Assembly: GCA_028753945.1 (NCBI GenBank)
Contig: JAPNXP010000011.1
Coordinates: 806,001-870,000 of the forward strand
Reading direction: 5' to 3'
From: Hexactinellida sp. DTS-2022
Taxonomy: Eukaryota > Porifera > Hexactinellida
Length of the DNA stretch: 64,000 nucleotides
A program made the translations under genes and the position numbers. The notes beneath the pieces are model-generated. The model did not search any database, was not told the DNA's origin, and saw only the letters and a program-made list of their open reading frames with translations. This document shows positions 44,725 through 56,668 of the stretch, one piece after another; the first letter of the stretch is position 1, and every line of letters starts with the position of its first letter.

Positions 44725-45746
44725 TATAGCTGTAGCGGATTAGAGTTCTCTACTCCGGCCGGATCCGGATATCCGGTGCTCAATTATCCGGATATCCGGC
44801 TAAATATGCATTTGACAAATGTTACCATAATATGATATCACATCAAGAACAAGTTCTGCTTATTCTTGATTAATTTGTACATATACTAAGCTTGAGTTTT
44901 TTTAGGGAGGCTTCTGAAATAATTTATGTGATTCCACAATTGATACAGTATATGAATATGCTTTCAATCGCATCCACCTTTGGTAAATAAGATCTTTTTA
45001 ATCAGGTTTTTTTTAAAGGTTGAGACCTTGGTGTAATTCAGCAGCGGCCGTGGTGTAACTCAACACTGCAGCGGCTGCGGCCGACCCGAATCGTGGTGTA
45101 ACTCCCAAAAATCTTGGTGCAAATTTTACACCAAGATCGGCCTTAAAAAAAATTAAAAAATCCTGTTTTCAATAACATATTTTATTTTCGATTCCTATAT
45201 ATTTTTTGTGATCGCTTTTCCTATTAGCTTGAAATTTGGAATTTTTCTCACTATCTAAGAACGATTCTTTCAGAGCACTCTGTAATGAATGTGATGCCAA
45301 TACATATATCACGTGGTATAAATCCTAAAATATATAGCACGTCACCACTGTGGAATCACATAGAACATTCACATCCAGAAATTTACAAAAAAACAAAACA
45401 ATAAATTAAAATCCTCTTGTAGAAATTCACAACAAGGTGATCATAGTATTTTCAATCAGCTAGTTCTGCTATTACACATTATCTAAATTTTACTCCAATA
45501 ATATCTATACAAGAAAACCTGTACCAGACATTAGAACGACAGAAGAAATGGACAGTTAATGATCCTAGAGCTATGGAAATTCACTTTATATTCGGAGAGA
45601 TAGTTATTCTTTAATTCATACACAAATACAATTGGGACCGTTATCAGGTCGGATAGTTGTTGTTCATATCCGGTTCCTGCCGGATATCCGGTAACTGGCC
45701 GGATATAGCCGGATACCGGATTAGAACCGGATATCCGGTACAGCCC
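44725..45746. mobile_element. inverted-repeat element rich in GGATATCCGG
   Basis: Both ends contain GCCGGATATCCGG-type palindromes, with the right end CCGGATATCCGGTACAGCCC opposite a left TATAGCTGTAGCGGATTAG. TAATATAAAG is repeated exactly on both sides (44715-44724, 45747-45756), a 9-10-bp duplication. Inside, near 45030-45145, GTGGTGTAACTC occurs several times with a TTACACCAAGATC inverted partner. No coding seen. Confidence 0.75.
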
Positions 45747-45810
45747 TAATATAAAGCGTTTCTATAAGAGCTATTTGGGAAGGAGGTTCGCGTAAAAATA
45801 TTCTCAATTG

Positions 45811-46443
45811 GCAATTATTCTTCGAAATAAGTAATCCAGGGTGCTTCTACTTATGTAATTGTTTTTTATAAAGGTAGTCATGAACAAGACGCATATTTTT
45901 GAGATGCCACTTGGGCGAAATGACGTCACTGTATTGTCTAATAGTCCAAATATCCCAAAACATTGAACGCATGTAAAATGTTCAATCGCTTTTTCAAACA
46001 AATTGCTGTGACTAACCCATCTAGGAGTTATTTTACATAAAATATCTCAGACTCAATAATGGAATGTTACCACATTCCTCTGTTGCCTTGGAAAGGTGAA
46101 TTCAATGATTGAGGTAATATCTCGAGTAGGAATATAGTCACAGCTTAGTCAATGGATCCAATCGATAGCCCGTCAATAACTTCCTATTCAATTATAATAC
46201 ATTTCGATGCTCTATCTGACTATCTCCGACCAATTTTCTGAGAATTGTGATTATTGTAATATACATTCAAATGATTATACACATTTTGCATAAAATTGGT
46301 TGAGATAGAGCATCGAAATGTATTATCATTGAATTTCGACCAAGTGGTACCTCAAAAATATGCGTCTTGTGCATGACCACCTTTATAAAAAAGAATTACA
46401 TAAGTAGAAGCACCCTGGATTACTTATTTCGAAGAATAATTGC
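45811..46443. repeat. palindromic element related to 14761-16550 family
   Basis: Outer arms GCAATTATTCTTCGAAATAA with CCAGGGTGCTTCTACTTATG pair over about 120 bp, and inner arms ATACATTTCGATGCTCTATC pair near 46195-46320. Shared inner strings (GGAATGTTACCACATTCCTC, GTTGCC, AACTTCCTATTCAATTATAA) tie it to the big palindrome. No clean target duplication. Confidence 0.7.
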
Positions 46444-46516
46444 ATTGCATATATTTAGTTGACTATACTAGTTCATCCATGGTCCAAGTCCATTCAACCG
46501 CGGCATTGCCTTAGAG

Positions 46517-46732
46517 CAGTGTTTCTTAACCTTTTTAAACTTCCGCACCCCTTCAGCTTTCAAATTCAACTTCCGCACCCCTTTAGCTTTCAAAATCAAC
46601 TCTCGCACCCCCTGGTAAACGTAATATCGTTGATTTTTTACTATAAACAGAACTTGTACTCTTTTCCTGCACCCCCCAGAATCGTACCTCGCACCCCCAG
46701 GGGGTGCATGCACCCCCGGTTGAGAACCACTG
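46517..46732. mobile_element. hAT MITE with CAGTGGTTCTCAACC-type ends
   Basis: 216 bp, left CAGTGTTTCTTAACC, right GGTTGAGAACCACTG, perfect 8-bp duplication CCTTAGAG (46509-46516, 46733-46740). These ends are a widespread hAT type in animals. TTCCGCACCCC direct repeats follow the left TIR. Confidence 0.93.
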
Positions 46733-46740
46733 CCTTAGAG

Positions 46741-47262
46741 TATAGAATGCTATGGCCGTAGGTTATTAATGAAAACAGCAGTTAGTAATTTTGGATCCAT
46801 GAAATCTCAACGAAGTTTCCCGACCTCCCAAAAATATAGTAATCGCAATCTAATACATTCCGATTCAGGAGCATAATTTCATCTCTAAACTACCATGAAA
46901 CGGGATTTTTGGACTTAATATTTAAAATACACTACACTTTGGTTTGGTTGTTGTCATCAGAATAGAAAAATGGGCTGTAGAGAAGAGAGGAGATAAATGA
47001 GTTAGTGAATTAGTGTAATTATGATAGAATTATAGGCAGCTATGTAAATAGTCGACGCCATTCGTCCCGTTCATAGAATAAATTACTTGTTTATCATCCC
47101 CGCCCGTCACAATTTTTATCCTCCGTCCGCGTCCGGACAATATACATATATATATTTATTAGGGAACCATAATGTTTAAATAAACAATTTCATATATTAT
47201 TAAATACTTGGTTTTTCTATCCTTCCTTAATTAAAATGTGGACTTTTGCTAAGGCCATATTT
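46741..47262. other. intergenic with fragment of 32734-33985 family
   Basis: AATAAATTACTTGTTTATCA with CCCCGCCCGTC at 47083-47110 matches one end of the 32.7-kb element. Nothing else recognised. Confidence 0.45.
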
Positions 47263-47526
47263 AAAAAATTGCAGCTGTGCCGACACATCTCCCTTTGGAG
47301 TGGAGGCACTATATTTGGTGGTTGGTTAATTGATAGTGCAAGGGCGGCACGTCCTTTCGAAAAGTGGTACGGCGGAGAATTTTACAGTATATGAATGTGG
47401 TACGGCAAAGCTGGCAATCCTGAAAAGTGGTACGGCGCTCGCCGCACCAGCCGTACCGGGTATGCCGCCCCTGTAGTGCCTCCAAAGGAAAATGGTGGCT
47501 GCACAGCTGCAATTTTGGATTTTTTT
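47263..47526. repeat. isolated hairpin of the 50-55 kb family, carrying a MITE
   Basis: Arms AAAATTGCAGCTGTGCCGAC and GCACAGCTGCAATTTTGGAT, loop side GGTGGTTGGTTAATTGATAG. Split by the MITE at 47339-47473. Confidence 0.8.
47339..47473. mobile_element. MITE inside hairpin repeat
   Basis: 135 bp; ends CAAGGGCGGCA and TGCCGCCCCTG with TAGTG on both sides (47334-47338, 47474-47478). GTGGTACGGC strings repeat three times inside. A 5-bp target, as at 9156-9316. Confidence 0.8.
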
Positions 47527-49172
47527 CGCAATGTAATCAACGCCTCAAGGTCTTAAGACCCATTTATCAAGTGTTGACGAGCCAAAGGAACGATTCATAA
47601 ATTGGAAGTTTGTTTCTATCTTAATCCAACCTAACTAATGATTACAAAAAAAAAATCATTAATAATGGTTACATTATCGAGTTTTACTAACCAAAACTAC
47701 TCAAAATATATTGTGTACGTGGGGTCTCTATAAATGGGGAACCTCTAGAGATAAGCGGGGGAATTTTGGTTCATATTCGTTCATTCCATACAAATGATCG
47801 TCCATAAGCGGGGAAGTGGGAAATGGGGTCCTTAATATAAAGGAATTAGTATCCCCATACAAATGACCTCTATATATGGGGGAGATGGACAAATTATATC
47901 ATAATACTTATAAATTATGCTGCATTTCTAATAAATACACTCTAAAGTTCTACAGAATAAATATTTTTCATGGCTCTACTCTAACGTTTTTCAAGAAATC
48001 ATCGGCGGTGGATCAGAATTTAACTAAATTGTCAAAATATACAATACTGACTATAACTTACATTAATGGATGTGTTATAAGTATATATTTCATAATATGA
48101 CCATATGTAGTATCTATCCATTTAAAATTATAACTGGGGAATGGGGGCAATTCAAATTTTGCCCGTCCCAAGCTCCCCCACTTATAGAAGTTGGCACTGA
48201 ACTTAACACATTTCAAATGTTAAAAAGATTAATTAATACATTAACATATTTTCACGGTTTTTATGATGCGAAAATGAGTTGATGAGGTCATCTATTCGAT
48301 TTTCAATAATGAATTCAGTAATATTCCTTTCAATATTCTAATTGCAGTGTTTAGACTATTTATCAAAAGATCAAATTGATCATTCTAACTTTCCCCCCTG
48401 AACTTAACATTTATTTTCCTTCCTTCCTTCTTACTCTATTTCCTCCGACGAGATCCAGTGGAGCACCGACTGGGGGCTCCATGGAGCCCCTGGAGCCCCC
48501 GTCAAATACGCCCCTGGGGCTAAAGCCCCACTTCAGTTTATTTTGGCGGGGCTAAGCCCCACCACTTCGACAAGTATCCATTTTCATTTTCAGAGTAAAA
48601 CTATTTATTATTGACCCTTATGTATAAACTTTCTACGTATTCATAGTGCACTGAGGAAAAATCCATAATTTAGAAATTCATGCTTTGTTACTATTCCATC
48701 TTCACCTTGTACTACGTATTTACATTTTATCCTTTCAACTCGTTGGCCTTGATTAATAAGAATGTAGCAATTGCTCTAGTCGTTCTTTAGGCCAGCTACT
48801 AAAAAGAAAACTATTACAAAGGAATTTATTAGTTTTAAATATTTCACAAAAGTTCTCATTCGAGAGTTATTAATCTCCGAATATTTGATGACAAAGCAAA
48901 AGCTTGAACCGCAATTAATTACGAAATCCGTGGTCCCATTTGATTGGTAATGAAATAGGTTTCAGAAGACATCACTTAAGGTTTAGGTATACTTCCCAAC
49001 ACTTTTTATACAATTTTTTGCAGATTTGAAATAAGTTTTTTGTATTAGATTCTCCGCGGCGAGATATATCCAAAAATGCATTAACATTCTACCTAGGAAA
49101 CATATAATTTTTTTAATTTATACAAGCACATTCTGTATATTATGAAAGTTTTTTCCTGTTTATGATTAAGAC
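47527..49172. other. intergenic with MITE remnants
   Basis: 47705-47890 has opposed GGGGTCTCTATAAATGGGG and GACCTCTATATATGGGGG ends with ATACAAATGA repeats, an eroded MITE. 48462-48560 has a CAGTGGAGCACCGAC start and GGGGCTAAGCCCC palindromes, without a matching right end. No gene supported. Confidence 0.4.
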
Positions 49173-49382
49173 GGTATGTTGGAAATGGTTCGAAAAGCCA
49201 AAACAGCAAATTGTTCGAAAAACCAAAATAGGAAATACAGTAGTTCGAATTTTTAGTGTTGCTGCACCATGGATATGAGAAAATCCCGGCGGTCCAACAA
49301 TACAAAAATGAAAGTCTTAACTATTTCCTATTTTGTTCGAACAATTCCTATTTTGAAAAAATCGAACCATTTCCGTATTATC
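49173..49382. mobile_element. hAT-like MITE
   Basis: ATTAAGAC flanks both sides exactly (49165-49172, 49383-49390). Ends GGTATGTTGGAAATGGTTCG and CGAACCATTTCCGTATTATC; inner GTTCGAA strings pair. Confidence 0.75.
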
Positions 49383-49561
49383 ATTAAGACTTGATTCCTG
49401 TTTTATTACTTCGAGAAGCTTCTAATCTATCAGATGAATGTACAACTTTTAACCACTTATGTGTGAATTTCCATCAAATTTCAGGGCTGTATCAACTCAT
49501 TTTGAGTTGGCAAAAAAATTCATTTCCTCCCTACCAACTCATTCAAAATATATGTACCAAC

Positions 49562-49755
49562 CAGGGTATTATACAGGAGTAGAATTGAACACTCCTAACT
49601 GTCCTTAAGGTCATTAAAGTATGAATTATGTACGCCTAAAAGGTTAGTTTTGTATTACTCTATGGGGACTTTCGGCAATTTTCGCGCTCCTAAACGCAAA
49701 CATATCCCAATTTATACGCCTCTAGGCGTATGGCGCGCTCCTGGATAAACCCCTG
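49562..49755. mobile_element. hAT MITE inside the CAACTCATT left end
   Basis: 194 bp; ends CAGGGTATTATACAGGAG and CTCCTGGATAAACCCCTG, perfect 8-bp duplication GTACCAAC (49554-49561, 49756-49763). Confidence 0.88.
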
Positions 49756-50104
49756 GTACCAACTCATTCAACTCATTCATTTTTATGTAACCAACTCATT
49801 CAACTCATTCAGAAAAATGAGTTGATTGTACCAACTCATTATGCCAATTTTGCAAAAGTACAAATTCAATGTATTATTCATTGATAAATAAGGAGTACAA
49901 GGTAATTAATTGAATAATTCATTATGAAAATACTCACTAAAGTATTAAAGACTAATAAATTATTATTGTACAAGTATAATCATAGTCAAATCTCCACATG
50001 ACTTAATCTAGAAAATTCATTCAAACCGTAATACAACCAAATCACGGTTTGAATAATTGGACTTATTTCAATTCATTTTCCACTGTACCAACTAATTCAA
50101 CTCA

Positions 50105-53100
50105 TTCAAAAATTCCAAAATTGCACCCTGTGCCGACGCATGTTCCTTTGGTGGCACTATATTTTATTGGTTGGTTATTGATAGTACCTCCAAAGGAGCA
50201 TGCTGTCAGCACAGGGTGCAATTTTGGATTTTTTTTCGCCCAGTCATCAACGCCTCAAGGCGTCAAGAACCATTTGTTAACTGGTACGAGTCACAAGGAA
50301 CGGTAGATAAATTTTAAGTTTGTTTCTATCTTAAACCATCTTGAGTTTAATGCCATTAATCCATTATGTATTGATAATAAATTATATTATTAGTTATTTA
50401 TTTTAGCAATGTTATCCACGGTTGAGTTGAATTAAGTCAACAAATTCCTTATTTAATTTAATTTGTTTTAATTCATTAAATAGTAATACTACAATTAAAT
50501 AGAAGCCAGCTGCAATTTATAAGTTAAATCAATTTAATTATCGCAAGTTGAATCAATAGAGTAGGATTTAACAAGTCAAATCAATATAATTATTACAAGT
50601 TGAAACAATAGAATTAGATTTAACACTTTCAATGGAACTGAAGTGTTAGTAAACAAAGGAAACTTGCAACTCTATTGTGGCGCTAACGAAACCCAATTTA
50701 AAAATTCGTGCACTGTGAAAAGGTGTAGAATTTAATTCTCTATCCGTACATGTAAATTTTATCAAGCTCAATATTAATTATTTCATGTTATGAGCCATAA
50801 TTAGTTTAAATAGGTGTTAAAATAATTTGATCAAAAATAGTAACCCCAGGTGCAAATTAGACGGTAACTCCGCACCTACATGTCATGTGTAGCTCTTTAT
50901 TTATTAAGGTGTGGGTAGGGCACCGTCTACGGAGAAATAATATCGATAATAATAATAAAAATCCAAAATTGCAGCCTGTGCCGACGCATATTCCTTTGGT
51001 GGCACTATATTTTGGTGGTGGTTTATTGATAGTGCCTCCAAAGGAACATGCTGTCGGCACAGGCTGCAATTTTGGATTTTTTTTCGCCATGTCATCATCA
51101 CTATGAAGGTGTTAAATTATTTCAAAAAGGTGTTTCAGAAGGCATAGACCCTTAGAGTGGTGGAAGTTTCCATTTAGCTCACTTCATTTGAGAGATATTC
51201 AAGTTTCAGTAGAATATAATATGTTGCTGAGTCAGCATTTTTAAAGTGCGTGTTGGGTATTCACCCAACTCCAACCAACCATGCGAATTATTTAATTCAC
51301 AAAATTGTAAAAACACATTTTTTTAACGATGTCATGATCACCTCAAGGTGTCAAGACCCACTTGTATAGGTGGTACGTGCCATAAGGACCAATTGATAAA
51401 TTGAAAGTTTGTTTCCATCTTATATCATTTCTGAGATTAATGAAATTTAGATAATTAGTATAATAATTAATTAATCTATTAATAATTTAACACCAATATT
51501 ATGTACATCAAAATAAATTAAGTTCAATTATTTGCAATAATTATTAATCTAAATTGAATTTCACTATCATATTTGAATTCAGCGCACTCGATAACCCCAC
51601 TAATCTATTTGGAACCATCTCTATAAGTTAAACACAGAGCGAATTAATTAGAATTAAGTTAATTAACTTCGTCACATATCCATTGTGCAAGAATATTCTA
51701 AGCAGAAATAAATATAATCACATAATCTGTCGTTGTTATGGAATGTAGAATCTTAGTTTTCAATTATAAAATAGAAGCCTACTCGATCTCACAAGTTGAA
51801 TCACTAGAATTATCGCAAGGTAAACAATAGAATTAGATTTAACACTTTCAATTGAACTGAAGTGTTAGTAAACAAAGGAATCTTGCAACTCAATTGTGGC
51901 ACTAACGAAACCCAATTTAAAAATTCGTGCACTGTGAAAAGGTGTAGAATTTAATTCTCTATCGAATGCATATAAATTAAATATTCCCGCACTATTTATT
52001 GTTCTTTTTCAAATATTAAACAGGTGTAAATGTGTCCAAAAAAATGTAATAAAAAATCGTGACCCCAGGTGCACATCTGTAACTCATGAGACAGCTATCC
52101 TGAAAATTTGGGCTCTTAGTTAATTATACTCTGTTCTGGGGAGAGGATACGGTCTAATAATAAAAAATCCAAAATTGCAGCCTGTGCCGACGCATGTTCC
52201 TTTGGTGGCACCAGTGTTTTTCTTAAGGATTTGCTTAGAGGGCCCTGCCAACAATTAGAGGCCCACACTCTACATTTCATGATATTGAGTACTTAGCACG
52301 TTAAAAATTAGAGGCCCATTGAGAAAAATTAGAGGTCCATTTTGGGCCTCTAATTTGCCCTAAAAAAATCACTGGGTGGCACTATATTTTGGTGGTGGTT
52401 TATTGATAGTGCCTCTAAAGGAACATGCTGTCGGCACAGGCTGCAATTTTGGATTTTTGTTTTGCCATGTCATCATCACTATGAAGGTGTTAAATTATTT
52501 CAAAAAGATGTTTCAGAAGGCATCGACCCTTAGAGTGGTGGAAGTTTCCATTTAGTTCACTTCATTTTAGAGATATTCAAGTTTGAGTAGAATATAACAG
52601 CTGATGACTCAGCATTTTTTATGTGAGTGTTGGGTATCATCACCCAACATGAACTTACCAATTTTAAATATCGAATTAACAAAATTGTAAAAACACATTT
52701 TTTAAACGGTGTCTTCATCACCTCAAGGTGTCAAGACCCACTTGTATAGGTGGCACGTGCCATAAGGACCAATTGGTATATTTAAAGTTTGTTTCTATCT
52801 TGTATCATCTCTGAGATTAATGAAATTTAGCTAATTAGTATAAATATTTAATTAATAAATTAATAATTTAACACCAATTGGCAATTTCAATGTCAACTTA
52901 TATTTATTAAGTTTAATTATTTTGTCATAAATAATAAATTAATTAATTTGGTAATAAAATTTCAATTCCGCACACTCGATAACCCCTAATAAACAAATTG
53001 GAAGCATCTATATAAGTCATATACTGAGTTAATTAATTACAATTGATTACGTCAGTATATTAACAGTGCAAGAGTATTCTTGTATTCTTGCAGAAGGAAA

Positions 53101-55830
53101 TATAATCACATAATCTGTCGTTGTTATGGAATGTAGAATCTTAGTTTTCAATTGGAAAATAGAAGCCTACTCGATCTCACAAGTTGAATCAATATAATAA
53201 TAACGAGTTGAAACAATAGAATTAGATTTAACACTTTCAATTGAACTGAAGTGTTAGTAAACAAAGGAAACTTGCAACTCAATTGTGGCACAAACAAAGT
53301 ACAATTTGAAAATTCGTGCACTGTGAAAAGGTGTAGAATTTAATTCTCTATCGAATGCATATAAATTTAATTTTCGGGTACTATTTATTGTTCCTGTTTC
53401 AATATTAAACAGGTGCAAAAATGTGTCCAAAAAAATTTAATTAAAAATCGTGACCCCAGGTGCACATCTGTAACCCATGAGACACATATCCTTAAAATTT
53501 GGGCTCTTAGTTAGTAAAACTCTGTTCTGTGGAGAGCATACGGAAGGAAAATAATAAAAAATCCAAAATTGCAGCCTGTGCCGACGCATGTTCCTTGGGG
53601 GCACTATATTTTGGTTGTGGTTTATTGATAGTGCCTCCAAAGAACATGCTGTCGGCACAAGCTGCAATTTTGGATTTTTTTTCGCCATGTCATCATCACT
53701 ATGAAGGTGTTAAATTATTTCAAAAAGGTGTTACAGAAGGCAACGACCCTTATTGAGATGTAAGTTTCGTTTTTGATCACTTCATTTCAAAGATATTCAA
53801 GTTTCAGTAGAATATAATAGCTGATGACTCAGCATTTTTTATGTGAGTGTTGGGTCATCACCCAACATCATCTAACCCATTTTAAATATCGAATTAACAA
53901 AATTGTAAAAACACATTTTTTTGACGATGTCATAATCACCTCAAGGTGTCAGGACCCACTTGTATAGGTGGCACGTGCCATAAGGACCAATTGATAAATT
54001 GAAAGTTTGTTTCTATCTTGAATCATTTCTGAAATTAATGAAATTTAGCTAATTAGTATAAATATTTAATTAATTTATGATTATTTAACACCATTATTAT
54101 ATACAGCAAAATAAATTAAGTTCAATTATTTGCAATTATTATTAATTTAAATTGAATTTCACTATAAAATTTGAATTCTACGTACTCGATAACCCCAATA
54201 ATCCAATTGGAACCGTCTATAAGTTAAATACAAAAGGAATTAATTATAATTAATTACGTCAGTACATTAATTGTGCAAGAATATTCTCGCCGAAATAAAT
54301 ATAATCACTTAATCTGTCGTAGTTGTGGAATGTAAAATCTTAACAGTTCTATCATAAACCATCTTGAGTTTAATGCCATTCATTCATTATGTATTGATAA
54401 TAAGTTATATTATTAGTTATTTATTTTAGCAATGTTATCCATGGTTGGTTGAGTTGAGTCAACAAATTCCTTATATTATATTATTTTATTTAATCCATTG
54501 TATAGTAATACTACAATTAAATAGAAGCCAGCTGGAATTTATAAGTTAAATCAATATAATTTTCGCAAGTTGAATCACTAGAGTAGGATTTAACAAGTTA
54601 AATCAATATAATTATTACAAGTTGAAACAATAGAATTAGATTTAACACTTTACTGAAATTGAAGTGTGAGTAAACAAAGAAATTTTAACCCCCATTTATG
54701 GCAGAAATTGTCTCCTTTATTGAAAAATTTCTTCTCCCAACAGACGCAGAATTTTAAGATGAATCCAAATATGAAATAAAATTTGGGGGTTTAGTAAAAC
54801 ATATTTTGAGTTATGGACCAGACAAATTTTGAAAGGTGTTAAAGATGTGTGCAAAATTTCGTAATCAAAAATCGTAACCCCAGGTGCAAATTAGAAGGGC
54901 ACTTCGCATCTACATGGCAAGTTTCAGCCCCAATGTATAAAGGTGTAGCCAGGGTACCGTCTACGGAGAAAAAAAATCCAAAATTGCAGCCTGTGCCGAC
55001 GCATGTTCCTTTGGTGGCACTATATTTTGTTGGTTGTTTATTGATTGTGCCTCCAAAGGAACATGCTGTCGGCGCAGGCTTCAATTTTGGATTTTTTTTC
55101 GCCAAGTCATCAACGCCCAAGGTGTGAAGAAGCATTTGTTAATTGGTCCGAGTCACAAGGAACGGTAGATAATTTGAAGTTTGTTTCTATCATAAACCAT
55201 CTAGAGTTTAATACCATTTATTCATTACGTATTGATAATAAATTATATTCTTAGTTAGTTATTTTAGCAATGTTATCCACGGTGATTTGAGTTTAGTCAA
55301 CAAATTCCTTATATTATTATATTATATTTAATCCATTGTATAGTAATACTACAATTAAATAGAAGCCAGCGGGAATTTATAAGTTGAATTAATTTAATTA
55401 TCGCAAGTTGAAACAATAGTGAAAGATTTAACAAGTTAAATCAATATAATTATTACAAGTTGAAACAATAGAATTAGATTTAACACTTTCAATTGAACTG
55501 AAGTGTTAGTAAACAAAGAAATTTCAACTCCCATTTATGGCAGAAATAAAACTCTTTATTGAAAGTTTTCTTCTCCCATTAGACGCAGAATTTTATGGTG
55601 AATCCAAATGTGAAAAAAAATTTGGGGGTTTAGTAAATCATTTTTCTAGTTATGGACCAGACAAATTTTGAAAGGTGTTAAAAATGTGTCCAAAATTTGT
55701 TAATAAAAAATCGTAACCCCAGGTGCAAATTAGAAGGACCTTCCAGTGGCTTCCACATCTACATGCCAAGTTTCAGCCCTCAATGTATAAAGGTGTGGCC
55801 AGGGCACCTGCTACGGAGAAAAAATAATAA
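50105..55830 (+). repeat. tandem array of 1.2-1.4-kb hairpin units
   Basis: The landmark CCCCAGGTGCA recurs at about 50845, 52065, 53455, 54880 and 55717, and each unit also carries TTAGATTTAACACTTTCAAT, GAACTGAAGTGTTAGTAAAC and a hairpin with arms ATCCAAAATTGCAGCCTGTG. Hairpins lie at 50109-50236, 50957-51083, 52162-52458, 53556-53680 and 54970-55099, always with TGCCGACGCATGTTCC opposed to GGAACATGCTGTCGGCA and a 20-30-base loop side. Units differ by several percent and in length, so the array is not young. No coding frame is conserved among units. Class unknown. Confidence 0.85.
52212..52374. mobile_element. hAT MITE inside the third array hairpin
   Basis: 163 bp; ends CAGTGTTTTTCTTAAGG and CCCTAAAAAAATCACTG, perfect 8-bp duplication GGTGGCAC (52204-52211, 52375-52382). 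AATTAGAGGCCCA strings repeat inside. Confidence 0.9.
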
Positions 55831-55839
55831 AAATAATAA

Positions 55840-56245
55840 TAAAGGCAGTGATTCCAATACTGGGCCACTATACTATAGTATAGTCGGCACAGTAATAATA
55901 ATAATAATATAAATAAAGGCAGTGATTCCAATACTGGGCCACTATACTATAGTATAGTCGGCACAGTAATAATAATAATAATAACCAAGGCACTAAGATT
56001 AGAACTGGGCCACTATACTGTAGTATAGTCGGCACAGTAATAATATTAATAATAATCGGTAACCAAAGCACTAAGACCAATACTGGGCCACTATACTATA
56101 GTATAGTCGGCACAGTAATAATAACTAACCAAGGCACTGAGATTAGAACTGGGCCACTATACTATAGTATAGTCGGCACAGTAATAATAATAAAGGCAGT
56201 GATTCCAATACTGGGCCACTATACTATAGTATAGTCGGCACAGTA
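55840..56245. repeat. palindromic minisatellite
   Basis: Six units of about 60-75 bp. Each holds ACTGGGCCACTATACTATAG, then TATAGTCGGCACAGTAATAA; the core CACTATACTATAGTATAGT is a near-perfect palindrome, and AATAAT stretches of varying length separate units. Confidence 0.92.
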
Positions 56246-56349
56246 AAAATGAGTTTTTTGCTAACTCAAAATGAGTTGATACATCCCTCCCCAAAAATGA
56301 GTTGATACATCCCTTTACTGGTTGTATAACGGTTCACTTACCATGACAG

Positions 56350-56612
56350 TTTACTTACTCTATTACTAAAACCATAATTATCTAGACTTATCAAGATTCA
56401 CATCTCATATTATAATTATACTATCATAATTTGGTATTGCATCAACATATCATTTAATAATTCGCATATTTAGCGTAGATATTTTGGGCCATAATTATAT
56501 AATGACATTTTCCAATTAGAATTTGAGATATGAATCCTTATAAGTGTGGATGTGTAATAGGAAGTATAAAGTGTGAAGTCATTACAAAGACGGTAAGTAA
56601 ACCGTCATGGAT
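56350..56612. repeat. probable inverted-repeat element
   Basis: CCATGACAGTTTACTTAC near 56352 is opposed by GTAAGTAAACCGTCATGG near 56595-56612. A lone right end with GGTAAGTAAACCGTCAT stands at 57920-57940. Borders uncertain. Confidence 0.5.
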
Positions 56613-56668
56613 AGAAAGTATCGTAGTGGGGTTATTCACTAAACTTAAACTTGGATGAGCTATATCTA

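Larger units (their letters stand above)
49482..56317. mobile_element. composite element with CAACTCATT ends holding a tandem array
   Basis: Left end CAGGGCTGTATCAACTCATT and right end AATGAGTTGATACATCCCT are those of the element at 61022-61671, with CAACTCATT runs at 49530-49870, 50075-50110 and 56245-56300. Between them lies the 50.1-55.8 kb array. No flanking duplication was found, so the two ends may not be from one insertion; alternatively the array expanded inside one element. Confidence 0.5.

Noticed and set aside
52605..52650. CTGATGA string recalling a hammerhead ribozyme core
   Set aside because: No following stem plus GAAA and no cleavage-site triplet at the right spacing; also checked in the other array units.
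50105..55830. CRISPR-like regular spacing of repeats
   Set aside because: Units are over 1 kb, diverged and AT-rich, in an animal genome; nothing resembles short direct repeats with unique spacers.
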